A stretch of DNA of 35,505 nt from the NCBI RefSeq assembly GCF_000424545.1, contig NZ_AUKC01000042.1, positions 1-35,505 on the forward strand, written 5' to 3'. This DNA comes from Butyrivibrio sp. NC3005. GTDB lineage: Bacteria; Bacillota; Clostridia; Lachnospirales; Lachnospiraceae. The notes under the pieces are model-generated. The model ran no database searches. It was not told the DNA's origin and saw only the letters and a program-made list of their open reading frames with translations. Of the stretch, positions 7,192 through 14,941 are shown in pieces (the first letter of the stretch is position 1; every line of letters begins with the position of its first letter). Both the position numbers and the translations under genes were made by a program.

Positions 7192-7598
7192 ATGTTTGCA
7201 AGAAAGCAGTATTTAGATCAATTAATAAAAAAAGAAATAATGGTCGTGTAAAAATCATTACAGGAATGAGACGATGTGGCAAGTCGGTATTATTATTTCA
7301 ACTTTACAAGGAGTATTTATTGTCTGAAGGTGTAAAAGAAAGTAATATTATCACCCTTGCGTTGGATACCTTGGAATATGCAAAATATCGTAATCCTATT
7401 GAATTAGATAAATACATTAGAGAAAAGATTATTGATGATAAAAAAAGATATTACGTTTTTATTGATGAAATCCAGTTTGTTTCTGAAATTAGAAAACCAT
7501 ATGTAGATGATCTTGAAGCGAAGATTACATTTATAGATGTGATTATGGGCAAACAGGGGAGTCGAATCAGAGACAGCTGTTCAGGCAGCTATCGCTAA
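7192..7598 (+). pseudogene. DUF4143-type AAA ATPase, frameshifted and C-terminally truncated
   Basis: The ATG at 7192 starts MFARKQYLDQLIKK. A run of seven A (7227-7233) lacks one base, and the sequence continues in another frame as KRNNGRVKIITGMRRCGKSV with a Walker A (GMRRCGKS) and a Walker B (YYVFIDEIQ). After VDDLEAKITFIDVIMG the similarity ends, and about 300 residues of the DUF4143 and nuclease-like C-terminal part are missing. These ATPases are widespread in gut Clostridia and often lie among toxin-antitoxin and defence genes; their function is not settled. Frameshift and truncation together make this non-functional. An intact relative lies at 20452. Confidence 0.75.
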
Positions 7599-7666
7599 CA
7601 AGTAATCTGAGATTACTACACTGCGTTGCATAAAATGAAATTAACTTCAAATTGCCAGAGGACATG

Positions 7667-8056
7667 ATGAGAAAGAAATTATTATTATTTATTATTTATG
7701 GTTTTATATTTATATCTTTTTTTTATGGATTTAATCTTCAGGAACCTTCACTTTCGGTAGATTTTGGCGATGGTACTATGTACGCAGTATGTTATACAGA
7801 AGCGGGAAGGTTAATAAATAATATAGTTAGCGCTATTTTTGTAATCATAATGATTATTCCGTTGATTATAGATTTATTGAATAAAAAAATAAAATTAACG
7901 TATAAGATATGGCCTATATTGGTTAGTTATACCATTGCCTTGGGTATATGTTTTATTATGATTTTCCATTATAATCCTATAGCAGATTTATCACACAAGG
8001 CATTTATATTTTTTAATGAAAATGTCGTAAAGATGCAATATTTGGAAATCCTTTGA
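7667..8056 (+). CDS. Small membrane protein, possibly truncated
   Basis: About 129 residues with three hydrophobic segments: an N-terminal signal-anchor-like helix after MRKKLLLF, a second near the middle (IVSAIFVIIMIIPLIIDLL) and a third (WPILVSYTIALGICFIMIF). The ATG at 7667 has AGAGGAC 7 bases upstream. The polar end stops abruptly 4 bases before the serine-hydrolase fragment. Some class C-type serine hydrolases carry a separate membrane domain, so the two pieces may come from one rearranged gene. That link is a guess. No family recognised. Confidence 0.4.
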   Translation: MRKKLLLFIIYGFIFISFFYGFNLQEPSLSVDFGDGTMYAVCYTEAGRLINNIVSAIFVIIMIIPLIIDLLNKKIKLTYKIWPILVSYTIALGICFIMIFHYNPIADLSHKAFIFFNENVVKMQYLEIL

Positions 8057-8060
8057 AACT

Positions 8061-8507
8061 ATGCTTCTTGAATGGTGCAAAAATAGTACCAACGAATTAT
8101 ATGCAACAATCAATTATGATGTGCTTGCACTTATTATTGAAAATGTTACCGGTCAAAAATACGAGGATTATATTACAGAGACTGTTCTTAAAGATGTAGG
8201 AATGAATGAGTCATTTTTTAGGACTTCATACTCTGACAAACAGCGTATCTTTACGGGACGTAAGGATGGCTCTTTTGGAATGTGGCAATATGATGCGCCA
8301 ACCTATTATGGAAATACTGCAGCCGGCTATCTTGTTTCTGACACTAATGATTTGGTTACATGGATGAGGTATGTCAGGGAAAAAATAGATTTTAATTCTT
8401 TTCAGATAACAGATGCAAATAATTACTATGCAGGTTGGAATTTACATCCGGAAACTGTACACCACGGGGCTACAAAGAGTTACAATGCAACTTTTGTTTG
8501 TATTTGA
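8061..8507 (+). pseudogene. Serine hydrolase (beta-lactamase-like) fragment
   Basis: This is the middle of a class C beta-lactamase-like hydrolase. It has the helix after the second active-site motif (YATINYDVLALIIENVTGQKYEDYI), the GNTAAGYLVSDTNDLVTWM segment and an HHGATKSYN turn near the third motif. The SxxK nucleophile region is absent. The frame also stops inside the final strands, so both ends are lost. The middle motif reads Tyr-Ala-Thr where Tyr-x-Asn is usual. No ribosome binding site precedes the ATG. It cannot be active; an intact relative of the superfamily lies at 24612. Confidence 0.65.
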
Positions 8508-8628
8508 TTTATCTCGAAAGTTATCTTGCAAAGGTCACTGAGATCCTTTGCCTCCCAGTTCATTTCTATTCGTTCTGTGACAATTTCTATGTCAGAGTTT
8601 ATTGCCTCTAATACGAGGAGAAATGACT

Positions 8629-9099
8629 ATGGATATGGCAATGGATGTCCATAAAAACTCACTTGATGAGGATAATAGGAGATTCGTTCCGGATGAAGTT
8701 TTTGAGACAATTGAAGATGCCAAGGAAACTATAGAGTTTATAATGACGCAGTATAATTCTACTGAAGGACCTCTTATCTATGCACTGATTACAAAGGAAG
8801 AAGGAACGAATATCGGTTATGTGCAGTTGGTTCCAATCGATGATGGTAAATGGGAAATAGGATATCATGTAGCAAAACAGTACACTGGAAAAGGTTATGC
8901 TTCAGAGGCAGTAAGAGCTTTTCTTCCGGTGATAACAGATAGAGTTGGCATAGCAGAAGTTTATGGAATTAGCCTTATAGAGAATAAAGCATCAGGCAGA
9001 GTTCTTGAAAAATGTGGATTCGAAACCTTTTTTACCGGAGAAGGCCCATATCATGACGGAGTATATGAGATCAGTAAAAGTGTTTGGAAGAAATGCTGA
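8629..9099 (+). CDS. GNAT family N-acetyltransferase
   Basis: A 156-residue acetyltransferase of the GNAT fold, acting in the cytoplasm on an unknown amine. The central strands IYALITKEEGTNIGYVQLVP and KWEIGYHVAKQYTGKGYASEAV carry the acetyl-CoA loop (QYTGKGYA). The helix NKASGRVLEKCGFE is the usual C-terminal alpha-helix before the last strand. The ATG at 8629 is preferred because AGGAG lies 8 bases before it. The N-terminal strand is shorter than usual for the family, so some residues may be lost upstream. A terminator follows 39 bases after the stop. Confidence 0.7.
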   Translation: MDMAMDVHKNSLDEDNRRFVPDEVFETIEDAKETIEFIMTQYNSTEGPLIYALITKEEGTNIGYVQLVPIDDGKWEIGYHVAKQYTGKGYASEAVRAFLPVITDRVGIAEVYGISLIENKASGRVLEKCGFETFFTGEGPYHDGVYEISKSVWKKC

Positions 9100-9137
9100 T
9101 AGTCATTTATACCGGAATATAATCATATAATTTTAGC

Positions 9138-9167
9138 CTCTATCTTGTAATGAGATAGAGTTTTTTT
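9138..9167 (+). terminator. Rho-independent terminator
   Basis: CTCTATCT / AGATAGAG form a perfect 8-bp stem with a TGTAATG loop, followed by seven T. It ends the GNAT transcript. Confidence 0.8.
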
Positions 9168-9183
9168 ATATCAAATAAGAAAA

Positions 9184-9192
9184 TGTTATAAT
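9184..9192 (+). promoter_or_regulatory. Extended -10 promoter
   Basis: TGTTATAAT is an extended -10 box with a weak -35. It starts transcription about 45 bases before the MmcQ-GyrI chimera. Confidence 0.5.
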
Positions 9193-9240
9193 AAACATGA
9201 CATATAGATGTCGTGTTTGCAATGATATGATTTTAGTGGA

Positions 9241-9846
9241 GTGAAAGATAATGAAGATATAATTCCAGGGTATTACATGAACAAGGTTCACTGGAATTTT
9301 GTTAAAGCAGATGGTGAGGTGCCGGATAATATTCTGATGGATTTGCTGGATCATGCATACCAGATAGTGCTTGGAGATTTAAGCAAGAAGGGTGACCATC
9401 AGATAGAAGGGTATTTTGACTATGTTGTTCCGCCCTTGGAAGGCTTCTGGTGGCAGCAGGACGTGGACGGTATTGATTATGCCCACAAAGAGAACTTCCA
9501 CTGGATTTCTGTAATCCGTCTTCCAGACTTTGTTACCAAGCAGGATTTTGACTGGGCGATAGCAGAGGCTACAAGGAAAAAGAAAATGGATTTTTCCAAG
9601 GTGGAGTTCCTAACCGTTGAGGAAGGCTTGTGTGTACAGTGTATGCATATCGGCTCCTATGATGATGAGCCTGCAACGGTACAGATGATGCACGAATTTA
9701 TTGAGCAGCAGGGCTACGAGCTTGACATTACTGATAAAAGACTTCACCATGAAATATATCTTAGTGATGCAAGGAAGGTAGCTCCGGAGAAACTTAAAAC
9801 TGTGATAAGACATCCTATAAAGCAGAAAGATACAAGTAACTTCTAA
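9241..9846 (+). CDS. Chimera of MmcQ/YjbR C-terminus and GyrI-like domain
   Basis: Residues 8-47 (PGYYMNKVHWNFVKADGEVP to about VLGDLSKK) match the end of MmcQ/YjbR DNA-binding-like proteins. From residue 50 (DHQIEGYFDYVVPPLEGFWW) to the end the protein matches the C-terminal part of GyrI-like small-molecule-binding proteins, whose own N-terminal strands are missing. The two are joined in frame at the words for Ser-Lys-Lys, which occur in both families. The result looks like a deletion across two neighbouring genes. The start is unclear: GTG 9241 has no good ribosome binding site, and ATG 9277 has AGGG 6 bases upstream. Whether the hybrid folds is unknown. Confidence 0.65.
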   Translation: MKDNEDIIPGYYMNKVHWNFVKADGEVPDNILMDLLDHAYQIVLGDLSKKGDHQIEGYFDYVVPPLEGFWWQQDVDGIDYAHKENFHWISVIRLPDFVTKQDFDWAIAEATRKKKMDFSKVEFLTVEEGLCVQCMHIGSYDDEPATVQMMHEFIEQQGYELDITDKRLHHEIYLSDARKVAPEKLKTVIRHPIKQKDTSNF

Positions 9847-9902
9847 CTATGACTGACCCAAAGAAATAACTAAATCTGGTAATGTAAATTGGAGGAATGA
9901 TC

Positions 9903-10649
9903 ATGGAATATATTAGAGTTACCAAGGACAATTTAGAGGAAGAGCACATTTGCTGCGCTATATCCAATAATAAAGACGTTCAGGTTTCATCAAAGAAAGC
10001 CTGGCTTGCAGATAGATTCGATGAGGGACTTGTCTTTTTAAAGAGCGCGGAGCGTGGCAAATGCTTTATTGAGTACATTCCTGCTGAGAGTGCATGGATC
10101 CCTATTGAGGCTGATGGTTATATGTACATAGATTGCCTGTGGGTTTCTGGCTCTTTTAAAGGACATGGCTATTCCACAGAGCTTCTAAATGCCTGCGTTG
10201 CAGACAGCAAGGAAAAGGGTAGGAAAGGACTTTGCATTCTTTCATCAGCCAAGAAAAAGCCATTTCTTGCGGATCCTAAGTTCTTGAAATATAAAGGCTT
10301 TGAAGTATGCGATGAAGCTGATAATGGTATTCAGCTTTGGTACCTGCCATTTGATAAGAAGGCTGATAAGCCAGATTTCAAGGAATGTGCCAAGCATCCA
10401 CACATAGATGAAAAAGGCTATGTGCTTTATTACACAAACCAGTGTCCATTCAATGCTAAGTATGTTCCAGTCCTGGAAGAAACAGCTAAGAAGAACAACA
10501 TTCCGTTCAAAGCAATCAAGATCCAAAGTAGAGACGAAGCCCAGAATGCGCCTACTCCTATTACAACATATTCTTTCTTCTGTGATGGCGAGTACGTGAC
10601 CAACGAGCAGATGAATGATAAGAAATTCCTTAAGCAGATTGGAAAGTAA
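9903..10649 (+). CDS. GNAT acetyltransferase with YoaP-like C-terminal domain
   Basis: A 248-residue cytoplasmic protein. Residues 1-150 form a GNAT domain with a DCLWVSGSFKGHGYSTELL acetyl-CoA segment. Residues 170-248 (from KGYVLYYTNQCPFNAKYVPV) match the YoaP-like domain that is nearly always fused to such GNATs in Firmicutes; the CPF motif recalls a thioredoxin-like CxxC site with one Cys. Substrate unknown. The start at 9903 (ATGGAATAT) is chosen because GGAGG lies 7 bases before it; an ATG at 9897 would leave only 1 base. Length agrees with the family. A terminator follows, so it is a single-gene unit. Confidence 0.8.
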   Translation: MEYIRVTKDNLEEEHICCAISNNKDVQVSSKKAWLADRFDEGLVFLKSAERGKCFIEYIPAESAWIPIEADGYMYIDCLWVSGSFKGHGYSTELLNACVADSKEKGRKGLCILSSAKKKPFLADPKFLKYKGFEVCDEADNGIQLWYLPFDKKADKPDFKECAKHPHIDEKGYVLYYTNQCPFNAKYVPVLEETAKKNNIPFKAIKIQSRDEAQNAPTPITTYSFFCDGEYVTNEQMNDKKFLKQIGK

Positions 10650-10694
10650 TAATACATAGTTGATGCGAGATTCATGTCAGAAAAAGAGTCGCAG

Positions 10695-10734
10695 AGAGGT
10701 TTTTACGATAGTAATTCGTGAAAACCTCTTTTTT
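10695..10734 (+). terminator. Rho-independent terminator
   Basis: AGAGGTTTTTACG pairs with CGTGAAAACCTCT (13 bp with one G-T pair), followed by six T. It ends the YoaP-like gene. Confidence 0.8.
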
Positions 10735-10769
10735 CTTGCGCTTCAATATAGTATCATCAAAGAAATGCA

Positions 10770-10888
10770 GATGAGATGCGCATTCTTGGAAGATTAATGA
10801 CTGGATGCCTAACATTGTGGAAATAGTTTTTGATAAAAGAGATGTCGTTGAGATAAACGAAATAGGGCATAAAGAAAAAAGCAAATAA
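10770..10888 (+). pseudogene. Short unrecognised C-terminal remnant
   Basis: A frame without a start codon reads HSWKINDWMPNIVEIVFDKR and on to EIGHKEKSK and a stop, just before the ribosome binding site of the HD gene. The amino acid composition looks protein-like, but the frame opens at a TGA and no family is recognised. It may be the tail of a deleted gene. Confidence 0.3.
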
Positions 10889-10900
10889 AGGGGATACAAA

Positions 10901-11563
10901 ATGTCTTTATCAGAAAGAGCACTAGAGATACTTGATCGATACAATAAAACAGAAGATGTGATAGAAACTACCAAGAAATTTGTATATGAGATGTTAGGGC
11001 CAACACCCGATAGAGGCGACATGCTCTATCGCTACGAACATTCAATACGAGTTGCAGAAAACGGCAGAATGATTGCGATTGCTGAGAACCTCCCTGTCAC
11101 CGATACTGTTGTTGCCTGCCTTCTTCATGACGTTGGCTACAGAGAATGTGGTGACGACTGGCGCATACATCCACAGGTAAGCGCCGATATTGCCGCAGAG
11201 TATCTTGCCAGAATAGGCTATGATCCTGATATGGCAAAAGAAATAGTGCAGGGAATCGGAAGGCATAATCTGACTGACACGTTACCTGAGGATATGAGCG
11301 TATTCCAGACCACCATCAGAGACAGCGATGATATCGACAGATTCGATATTATCAGGATTGCAATGGCTATGGGCAGCTCTGTTCACGAAAAGACAAATGT
11401 TGAGATCATCGAATCCTGTCAAAAGCAGATTGATATAGCTAGATGGTACATGACACTTCCAAGGGGAACTAAGACTGCCAAGGATATGATGGATAAAGAA
11501 CTAATTCAGAGAATTGAACTTCTTGAACAGATAATAGCGCAGGCTAATAAAGGCTTTGAATAA
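10901..11563 (+). CDS. HD domain metal-dependent phosphohydrolase
   Basis: A 220-residue cytoplasmic HD-superfamily protein. The metal-binding His and His-Asp are seen at about H47 (RYEHSIRV) and H76-D77 (CLLHDVGY), a further His in GIGRHN, and the closing Asp in IRDSDDIDRFD. These enzymes hydrolyse phosphate esters such as nucleotides. The N-terminal 40 residues and the EHS start resemble the YedJ/YpgQ-like class, but the substrate cannot be told. AAGGGG lies 8 bases before the ATG. It appears complete and stands alone. Confidence 0.8.
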   Translation: MSLSERALEILDRYNKTEDVIETTKKFVYEMLGPTPDRGDMLYRYEHSIRVAENGRMIAIAENLPVTDTVVACLLHDVGYRECGDDWRIHPQVSADIAAEYLARIGYDPDMAKEIVQGIGRHNLTDTLPEDMSVFQTTIRDSDDIDRFDIIRIAMAMGSSVHEKTNVEIIESCQKQIDIARWYMTLPRGTKTAKDMMDKELIQRIELLEQIIAQANKGFE

Positions 11564-11638
11564 AACAATGAATGCTTCAATCAAAGAAGGCAAAAAGGGA
11601 TACTCAGTTGCTCTTAGAACAGGACCAGGCATGTATGA

Positions 11639-11866
11639 GTGCGACAGGATTACTCATTTATGCCGGCGACTATACTTCATTTATTCGCTGACAGAAAAGA
11701 AAAGACCATATGGATACATCTTTTTTCGTTGTTCATAATCATCATTGCTGTAATTATGAAGTTTGCTGCCATTGAATATCCGGCAATTACGCTGGTATTG
11801 TGGTATTTCTATATCTGGTTCTTTTACGGATATTTGATCATAAAGAGATACTTGATAAAGCATTAA
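11639..11866 (+). pseudogene. Two-helix membrane protein, probable C-terminal remnant
   Basis: The frame reads FADRKEKTIWIHLFSLFIII and then AIVMKFAA-like and TLVLWYFYIWFFYGYL hydrophobic segments, ending in a Lys-rich tail. A GTG (11639) and an ATG (11660) are possible starts, but neither has a ribosome binding site, and the upstream 60 bases read sensibly in another frame. This favours the tail of a larger membrane protein. Confidence 0.35.
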
Positions 11867-11902
11867 ATTTGAACGTAAATAGCAGAAGAGGGTGTTTACT
11901 CT

Positions 11903-11989
11903 ATGATAAGAAAAGCAACTATAGAAGACTTATCGCGTATAGCGGAGATACAGATTTTTAATTATCGTTTGTATTTTTACCCAATATAA
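11903..11989 (+). pseudogene. GNAT acetyltransferase, N-terminal remnant
   Basis: MIRKATIEDLSRIAEIQIFN is a typical GNAT first strand and helix, then RLYFYPI and a stop. Only 28 residues remain. AGAGGG lies about 10 bases before the ATG. The rest of the gene has been replaced by the region that leads to the abi gene. Confidence 0.65.
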
Positions 11990-12031
11990 AATATACAATA
12001 AAATGGGAATGCTTAAGTAATAAAAAAGTTG

Positions 12032-12061
12032 TTGAAAAAAGGTTGATTACTTGTATATTAT
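12032..12061 (+). promoter_or_regulatory. Sigma-A promoter for the candidate abiF RNA
   Basis: TTGAAA (12032-12037) is followed by overlapping -10 candidates TATATT (12054-12059) and TATTAT (12056-12061). Transcription would begin near 12067. Confidence 0.55.
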
Positions 12062-12065
12062 AGGT

Positions 12066-12132
12066 AGTGGATGCGCTGTGGAATCTCGAGATGCCCACGG
12101 TCCAGAGAGTTCATGCGTGAGCTCTCTTTTTT
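12066..12132 (+). ncRNA. Candidate abiF-type structured RNA ending in a terminator
   Basis: A short RNA of about 65 nt is predicted between a promoter and the abi gene. TGGA (12067-12070) can pair with TCCA (12101-12104), CTGTGG with CCACGG, and the top holds a palindromic ATCTCGAGAT. A strong terminator follows: AGAGAGTTCA / TGAGCTCTCT around a TGCG loop (12104-12127), then six T. A conserved structured RNA (abiF motif) is described upstream of Abi_2 genes in Firmicutes, and this has the expected position. I cannot align it to that model, so the family name is an inference. Confidence 0.55.
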
Positions 12133-12150
12133 GTTTTGGAGGAACTTTTT

Positions 12151-12504
12151 GTGGCAAAAGTGTTTTATACATATCAGCAACAGTTGGATAAGCTTGAAAT
12201 AGAAAAGGACCTGATAATTCAGGACAGGAACTATGCTGAGAATAAATTAAAGGAAATAAGCTATTATTCTCTGATTGGCGGATATAAGCAACCTTTTAAG
12301 CACTTGCCGTCTGGAAAATATCTTAGAGGTGTTACTTTTGAAGAGATAGTAAATCTCTACTATTTCGATGAAGAAATGAGATCTTTACCTGAATATTTCG
12401 GGTGTGAGAAAAGCATAGAAGAGTCGCAGTTTGGGAATGATAAATCCTTGGGCTGCGGCTTTTTATGTATGGCTAAAATAGTAAATACTTTTCCTTTTTG
12501 TTGA
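12151..12504 (+). pseudogene. Abi_2 (AbiD/AbiF-like) abortive infection protein, C-terminally truncated
   Basis: The GTG at 12151 has GGAGG 8 bases upstream. Residues 1-80 (FYTYQQQLDKLEIEKDLIIQ, ISYYSLIGGYKQPFK, GVTFEEIVNLYYFDEEMRSL) match the N-terminal part of Abi_2 proteins, which abort phage infection and are probably RNA-directed HEPN-type toxins. After this the usual helix with RHIR-type catalytic residues is missing, replaced by an unrelated 36-residue tail. Full proteins are about 300 residues. The likely catalytic part is gone, so this is an inactive relic, although its upstream RNA looks well kept. Confidence 0.75.
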
Positions 12505-12558
12505 GTGATTATATAATTTGATAGATTGGTAAATCAGGAATATTTGCAGGAGGACAAC

Positions 12559-12924
12559 ATGATAACTGTAAGTACAGATGAAGGCGATCATTCTTTCAAA
12601 TCAGTAGATGATGTATTAAAATTTGTACAATCATCAGCAAAGGATAATATTGAACTATGGATTAGCGGAAAGCAATCCTATCCCTGTATAACTATATGTA
12701 TTTGCGGAGAATATGCAGCTATTAATTATTTTCAAAATGATACAGGTGATATGTGGCTGTCTTATAATGAGGAAAATCAAGAAGAGGTTACTTTTATGGC
12801 TGATGGGGAAGAATGGAAGCCGGATGCCAATGCGGTCATCAGTTTAAACAGTGCGTTTTCTTGCATTAGGGAATTTTGTGCTACTTATGGAAGACCAGCT
12901 TGTATTCAGTGGCAAGAGTTATAA
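12559..12924 (+). CDS. Imm1-like immunity protein
   Basis: A 121-residue acidic soluble protein. The ATG at 12559 has AGGAGG 7 bases before it and is preferred to an upstream alternative start. MITVSTDEGDHSFKSVDDVL at the start, the YAAINYF and MWLSYNEENQEEVTFMADGE strands, and the end (SAFSCIREFCATYGRPACIQ) follow the Imm1 pattern, where a last helix and a Gly-x-Pro turn close the sheet. Imm1 proteins neutralise deaminase-type and other polymorphic toxins. No polymorphic toxin gene is in the window, so this would be an orphan immunity gene. Family assignment is by pattern only. Confidence 0.5.
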   Translation: MITVSTDEGDHSFKSVDDVLKFVQSSAKDNIELWISGKQSYPCITICICGEYAAINYFQNDTGDMWLSYNEENQEEVTFMADGEEWKPDANAVISLNSAFSCIREFCATYGRPACIQWQEL

Positions 12925-12973
12925 CTTTAAGTTTGATGGAATGGTTATCTTTTAGTAAAAAGGATAAGAAGAA

Positions 12974-13299
12974 ATGAAAAAAGATTGGATTCATATTGCG
13001 GAAGAACGCATTACTGTTGAGGAATATGTTGATTTTTTAAAGAGGACGGATTTGGGGTCACAATATCCAAAAGAGCGTTTTGAAGAACGAATCAGGAAGC
13101 TTGTCAAGAATGTTTCCATCAGCCTGATTGCGCGTAATGATAAAGGTCTAATTGTTGGGGGGTGTTTGGGCTTACAGATTTCTGCTATTGGTTGTACGTG
13201 ACAGACCTTGGGGTGGATAGGAATTATGAGAGACAAGGTATCGCAAGCAAGCTCATGAAGACTGCGCATGAAATTGCCGTTTCATATTTTCAGGCATAG
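12974..13299 (+). pseudogene. GNAT acetyltransferase, frameshifted and truncated
   Basis: The first frame reads MKKDWIHIAEERITVEEYVD to NDKGLIVGG. At a run of six G (13157-13162) the sense shifts frame and continues as VFGLTDFCYWLYVTDLGVDR, NYERQGIASKLMKTAHEIA, the acetyl-CoA loop (RQGIAS) of a GNAT. It ends at 13299 where the C-terminal strands should be, and an AbiEi fragment starts 6 bases later. A ribosome binding site (AAGGATAAGAAG) precedes the ATG. Two separate lesions make it inactive. Confidence 0.7.
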
Positions 13300-13305
13300 A
13301 ATGAA

Positions 13306-13776
13306 ATGGAAAAACTAGCACCTGGTGTATATATTTCGTCTGATGCTTGGGAAGATAGATTGTATTTATTGCAGCTTCGTAACAGGAAAATTGTTTTTTC
13401 ACATGAGTCCGCTTTGTACATGCATAATCTTTCTGATAGAGAACCTTTTTCGCCGGTCATTACTGTCGGGAGAGGATATAATGCGAAACATCTAAAAGAT
13501 AATGGCGTTGTAGTTCATACGGTAAGATCGGAGTGGTTAGAGCTTGGATTAACGCATGCACAGACATTCACCGGAAATACAGTACGAATCTATGACAGAG
13601 AACGTTGTATTTGCGATATTATCAAGAATAAAAAAAAGATGGATATTCAAGTATTTCAAATGGCTTTGACATCTTATTTTACTAATGGTGATAAAAATAT
13701 TCATAACCTTATGAAATATTCGGAGATTATGGGGATTTCAGATAAGGTGAGACAATATACAGAGGTATTATTATGA
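13306..13776 (+). pseudogene. abiEi: AbiEi-family antitoxin (type IV TA), N-terminal HTH lost
   Basis: The sequence EKLAPGVYISSDAWEDRLYL then RKIVFSHESALYMHNLSDR, YDRERCICDII and KVRQYTEVLL matches AbiEi antitoxins after their winged helix-turn-helix. About 45 N-terminal residues with the DNA-binding domain are missing, since the frame upstream belongs to the GNAT remnant. AbiEi proteins repress their own operon and neutralise the AbiEii toxin. Without the HTH it could not repress, though the C-terminal domain might still antagonise a toxin. The stop overlaps the start of the abiEii remnant (ATGA), as in intact operons. Confidence 0.75.
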
Positions 13777-14031
13777 TTAAAAGTGCTACAGCCGTAAAGG
13801 CAAAGATAAAAAAACAAGGTAGGTGGAAATAGTGATAAACCCCAGATAATGCTGAGAATATATCTGATGGAACGACTTTTGGAGAGAGTTTCTCTATCAA
13901 AGTATAGAGATAACTTTGTGCTAAAGGGCGGCCTTCTAGTGTCTTCATTAGTTGGCGTGGATATGCGTTCAACTATGGATGTAGATACTACTGTAAAATC
14001 ACTTTTTTTTGAAAAAATTGAGATGTTGTAA
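13773..14031 (+). pseudogene. abiEii: AbiEii-family toxin, frameshifted and truncated
   Basis: ATG 13773 starts MIKSATAVKAKIKK. One extra A in a run of seven shifts the frame, which resumes as GGNSDKPQIMLRIYLMERLL, ERVSLSKYRDNFVLKGGLLV and STMDVDTTVKS. The nucleotidyltransferase core is visible (KGG and the catalytic DVD), but the protein stops soon after and lacks about 190 C-terminal residues. AbiEii is a nucleotidyltransferase-like toxin that halts growth. Both lesions would disarm it. The start overlaps abiEi, as in intact type IV systems. Confidence 0.75.
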
Positions 14032-14058
14032 CCATTGCGACTACATCAATAGGAATAT

Positions 14059-14112
14059 GTTGCCTTCAGCAACCGCGCTCGGCGCGAGCATGTTGCAAGC
14101 AACATGCTTTCT
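14059..14112. repeat. Three consecutive GC-rich hairpins
   Basis: GTTGC/GCAAC (14059-14073), GCTCG/CGAGC (14077-14089) and a perfect 22-base palindrome (14087-14108, core GCATGTTGC AA GCAACATGC) follow one another, then TTCTT. The base composition differs sharply from the flanks. It may act as a terminator for abiE, or be a dispersed repeat. Confidence 0.6.
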
Positions 14113-14128
14113 TGGAAGGATGTGGAAT

Positions 14129-14941
14129 ATGGAAACTAAGGCTAAAAAATCAACACAGGAAGAACGTCTTGATTATCTTGTAGAAGAGTTCAAGGCAGAT
14201 TCTGATGAATATAAGGAATTACAGACTCCAAATAGTACGGAAGATAAAAGACGAATATTAAGGTCACTAATGAATATCCGTATGCCAAAAGAATTATCTT
14301 CTGAAGTCATGAAAGTACAGGATGAATATCTGACAGAAAGAGCAGCTGAAAAGGGTGTGGTGAATTTATCAGACATCCCGGTTATCAGGGATGGACTTTC
14401 TATCTGGCAAGGAGACATCACAAGACTTTCGGTGGATGCTATTGTTAATGCCGCTAATTCGCAGATGCTTGGCTGTTTTGTTCCGATGCACACCTGTATA
14501 GATAACTGTATCCATACTTTTGCAGGAGTGCAATTAAGAGCTGAGTGCAACAGGCAGATGAATGAACTTCGAATCAGATATGGAAGAGATTATGAGCAGC
14601 CGACCGCCGTTCCAATGCTCACTGAAGCGTATAATCTTCCGGCAAAGAAAGTTATTCATATAGTAGGACCAATTGTTCAATACAAACTTACTCCTGAATT
14701 GGAAAAGGATTTGGAGAACTGCTATAGAAACACTTTGGATATGTGTGCTGAAAATGGCCTGAAGAGTGTTGCATTTTGCTGTATCTCAACAGGGGTATTT
14801 CATTTTCCTAACGAGAGAGCTGCTGAGATTGCGGTTAAGACTGTATCAGAATGGCTCCGTGATAATCCTGGTAAGGTAGAAAGGGTGATATTCAATGTTT
14901 TCAAAGATGAAGATAAGGCCATTTATGAAAAACTTATATGA
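14129..14941 (+). CDS. Zinc-containing macrodomain protein-ADP-ribose hydrolase
   Basis: A 270-residue macrodomain of the SirTM-linked class, which removes ADP-ribose from modified proteins. An N-terminal helical extension (1-85) is followed by the macro fold: GDITRLSVDAIVNAANS (95-111), the class-specific loop CFVPMHTCIDNCIHTFAG with likely zinc ligands C116, H121 and C123, an HIVGP strand and the phosphate loop STGVFHFPNERAA. The ATG at 14129 is chosen because GGAAGGA lies 8 bases upstream. It overlaps the SirTM gene by 17 bases, as in the operons of Staphylococcus and Streptococcus where the pair reversibly ADP-ribosylates lipoylated GcvH-L during oxidative stress. No GcvH-L or lipoate ligase gene is adjacent here. 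Confidence 0.85.
   Translation: METKAKKSTQEERLDYLVEEFKADSDEYKELQTPNSTEDKRRILRSLMNIRMPKELSSEVMKVQDEYLTERAAEKGVVNLSDIPVIRDGLSIWQGDITRLSVDAIVNAANSQMLGCFVPMHTCIDNCIHTFAGVQLRAECNRQMNELRIRYGRDYEQPTAVPMLTEAYNLPAKKVIHIVGPIVQYKLTPELEKDLENCYRNTLDMCAENGLKSVAFCCISTGVFHFPNERAAEIAVKTVSEWLRDNPGKVERVIFNVFKDEDKAIYEKLI

Noticed and set aside
8508..8622. Open minus-strand frame reading RIEMNWEAKDLSDLCKI
   Set aside because: It looks protein-like but has no start, no stop context and no recognised family; too short to annotate.
14173..14550. 125-codon minus-strand open frame
   Set aside because: It lies wholly inside the macrodomain gene and has the composition of a shadow frame.
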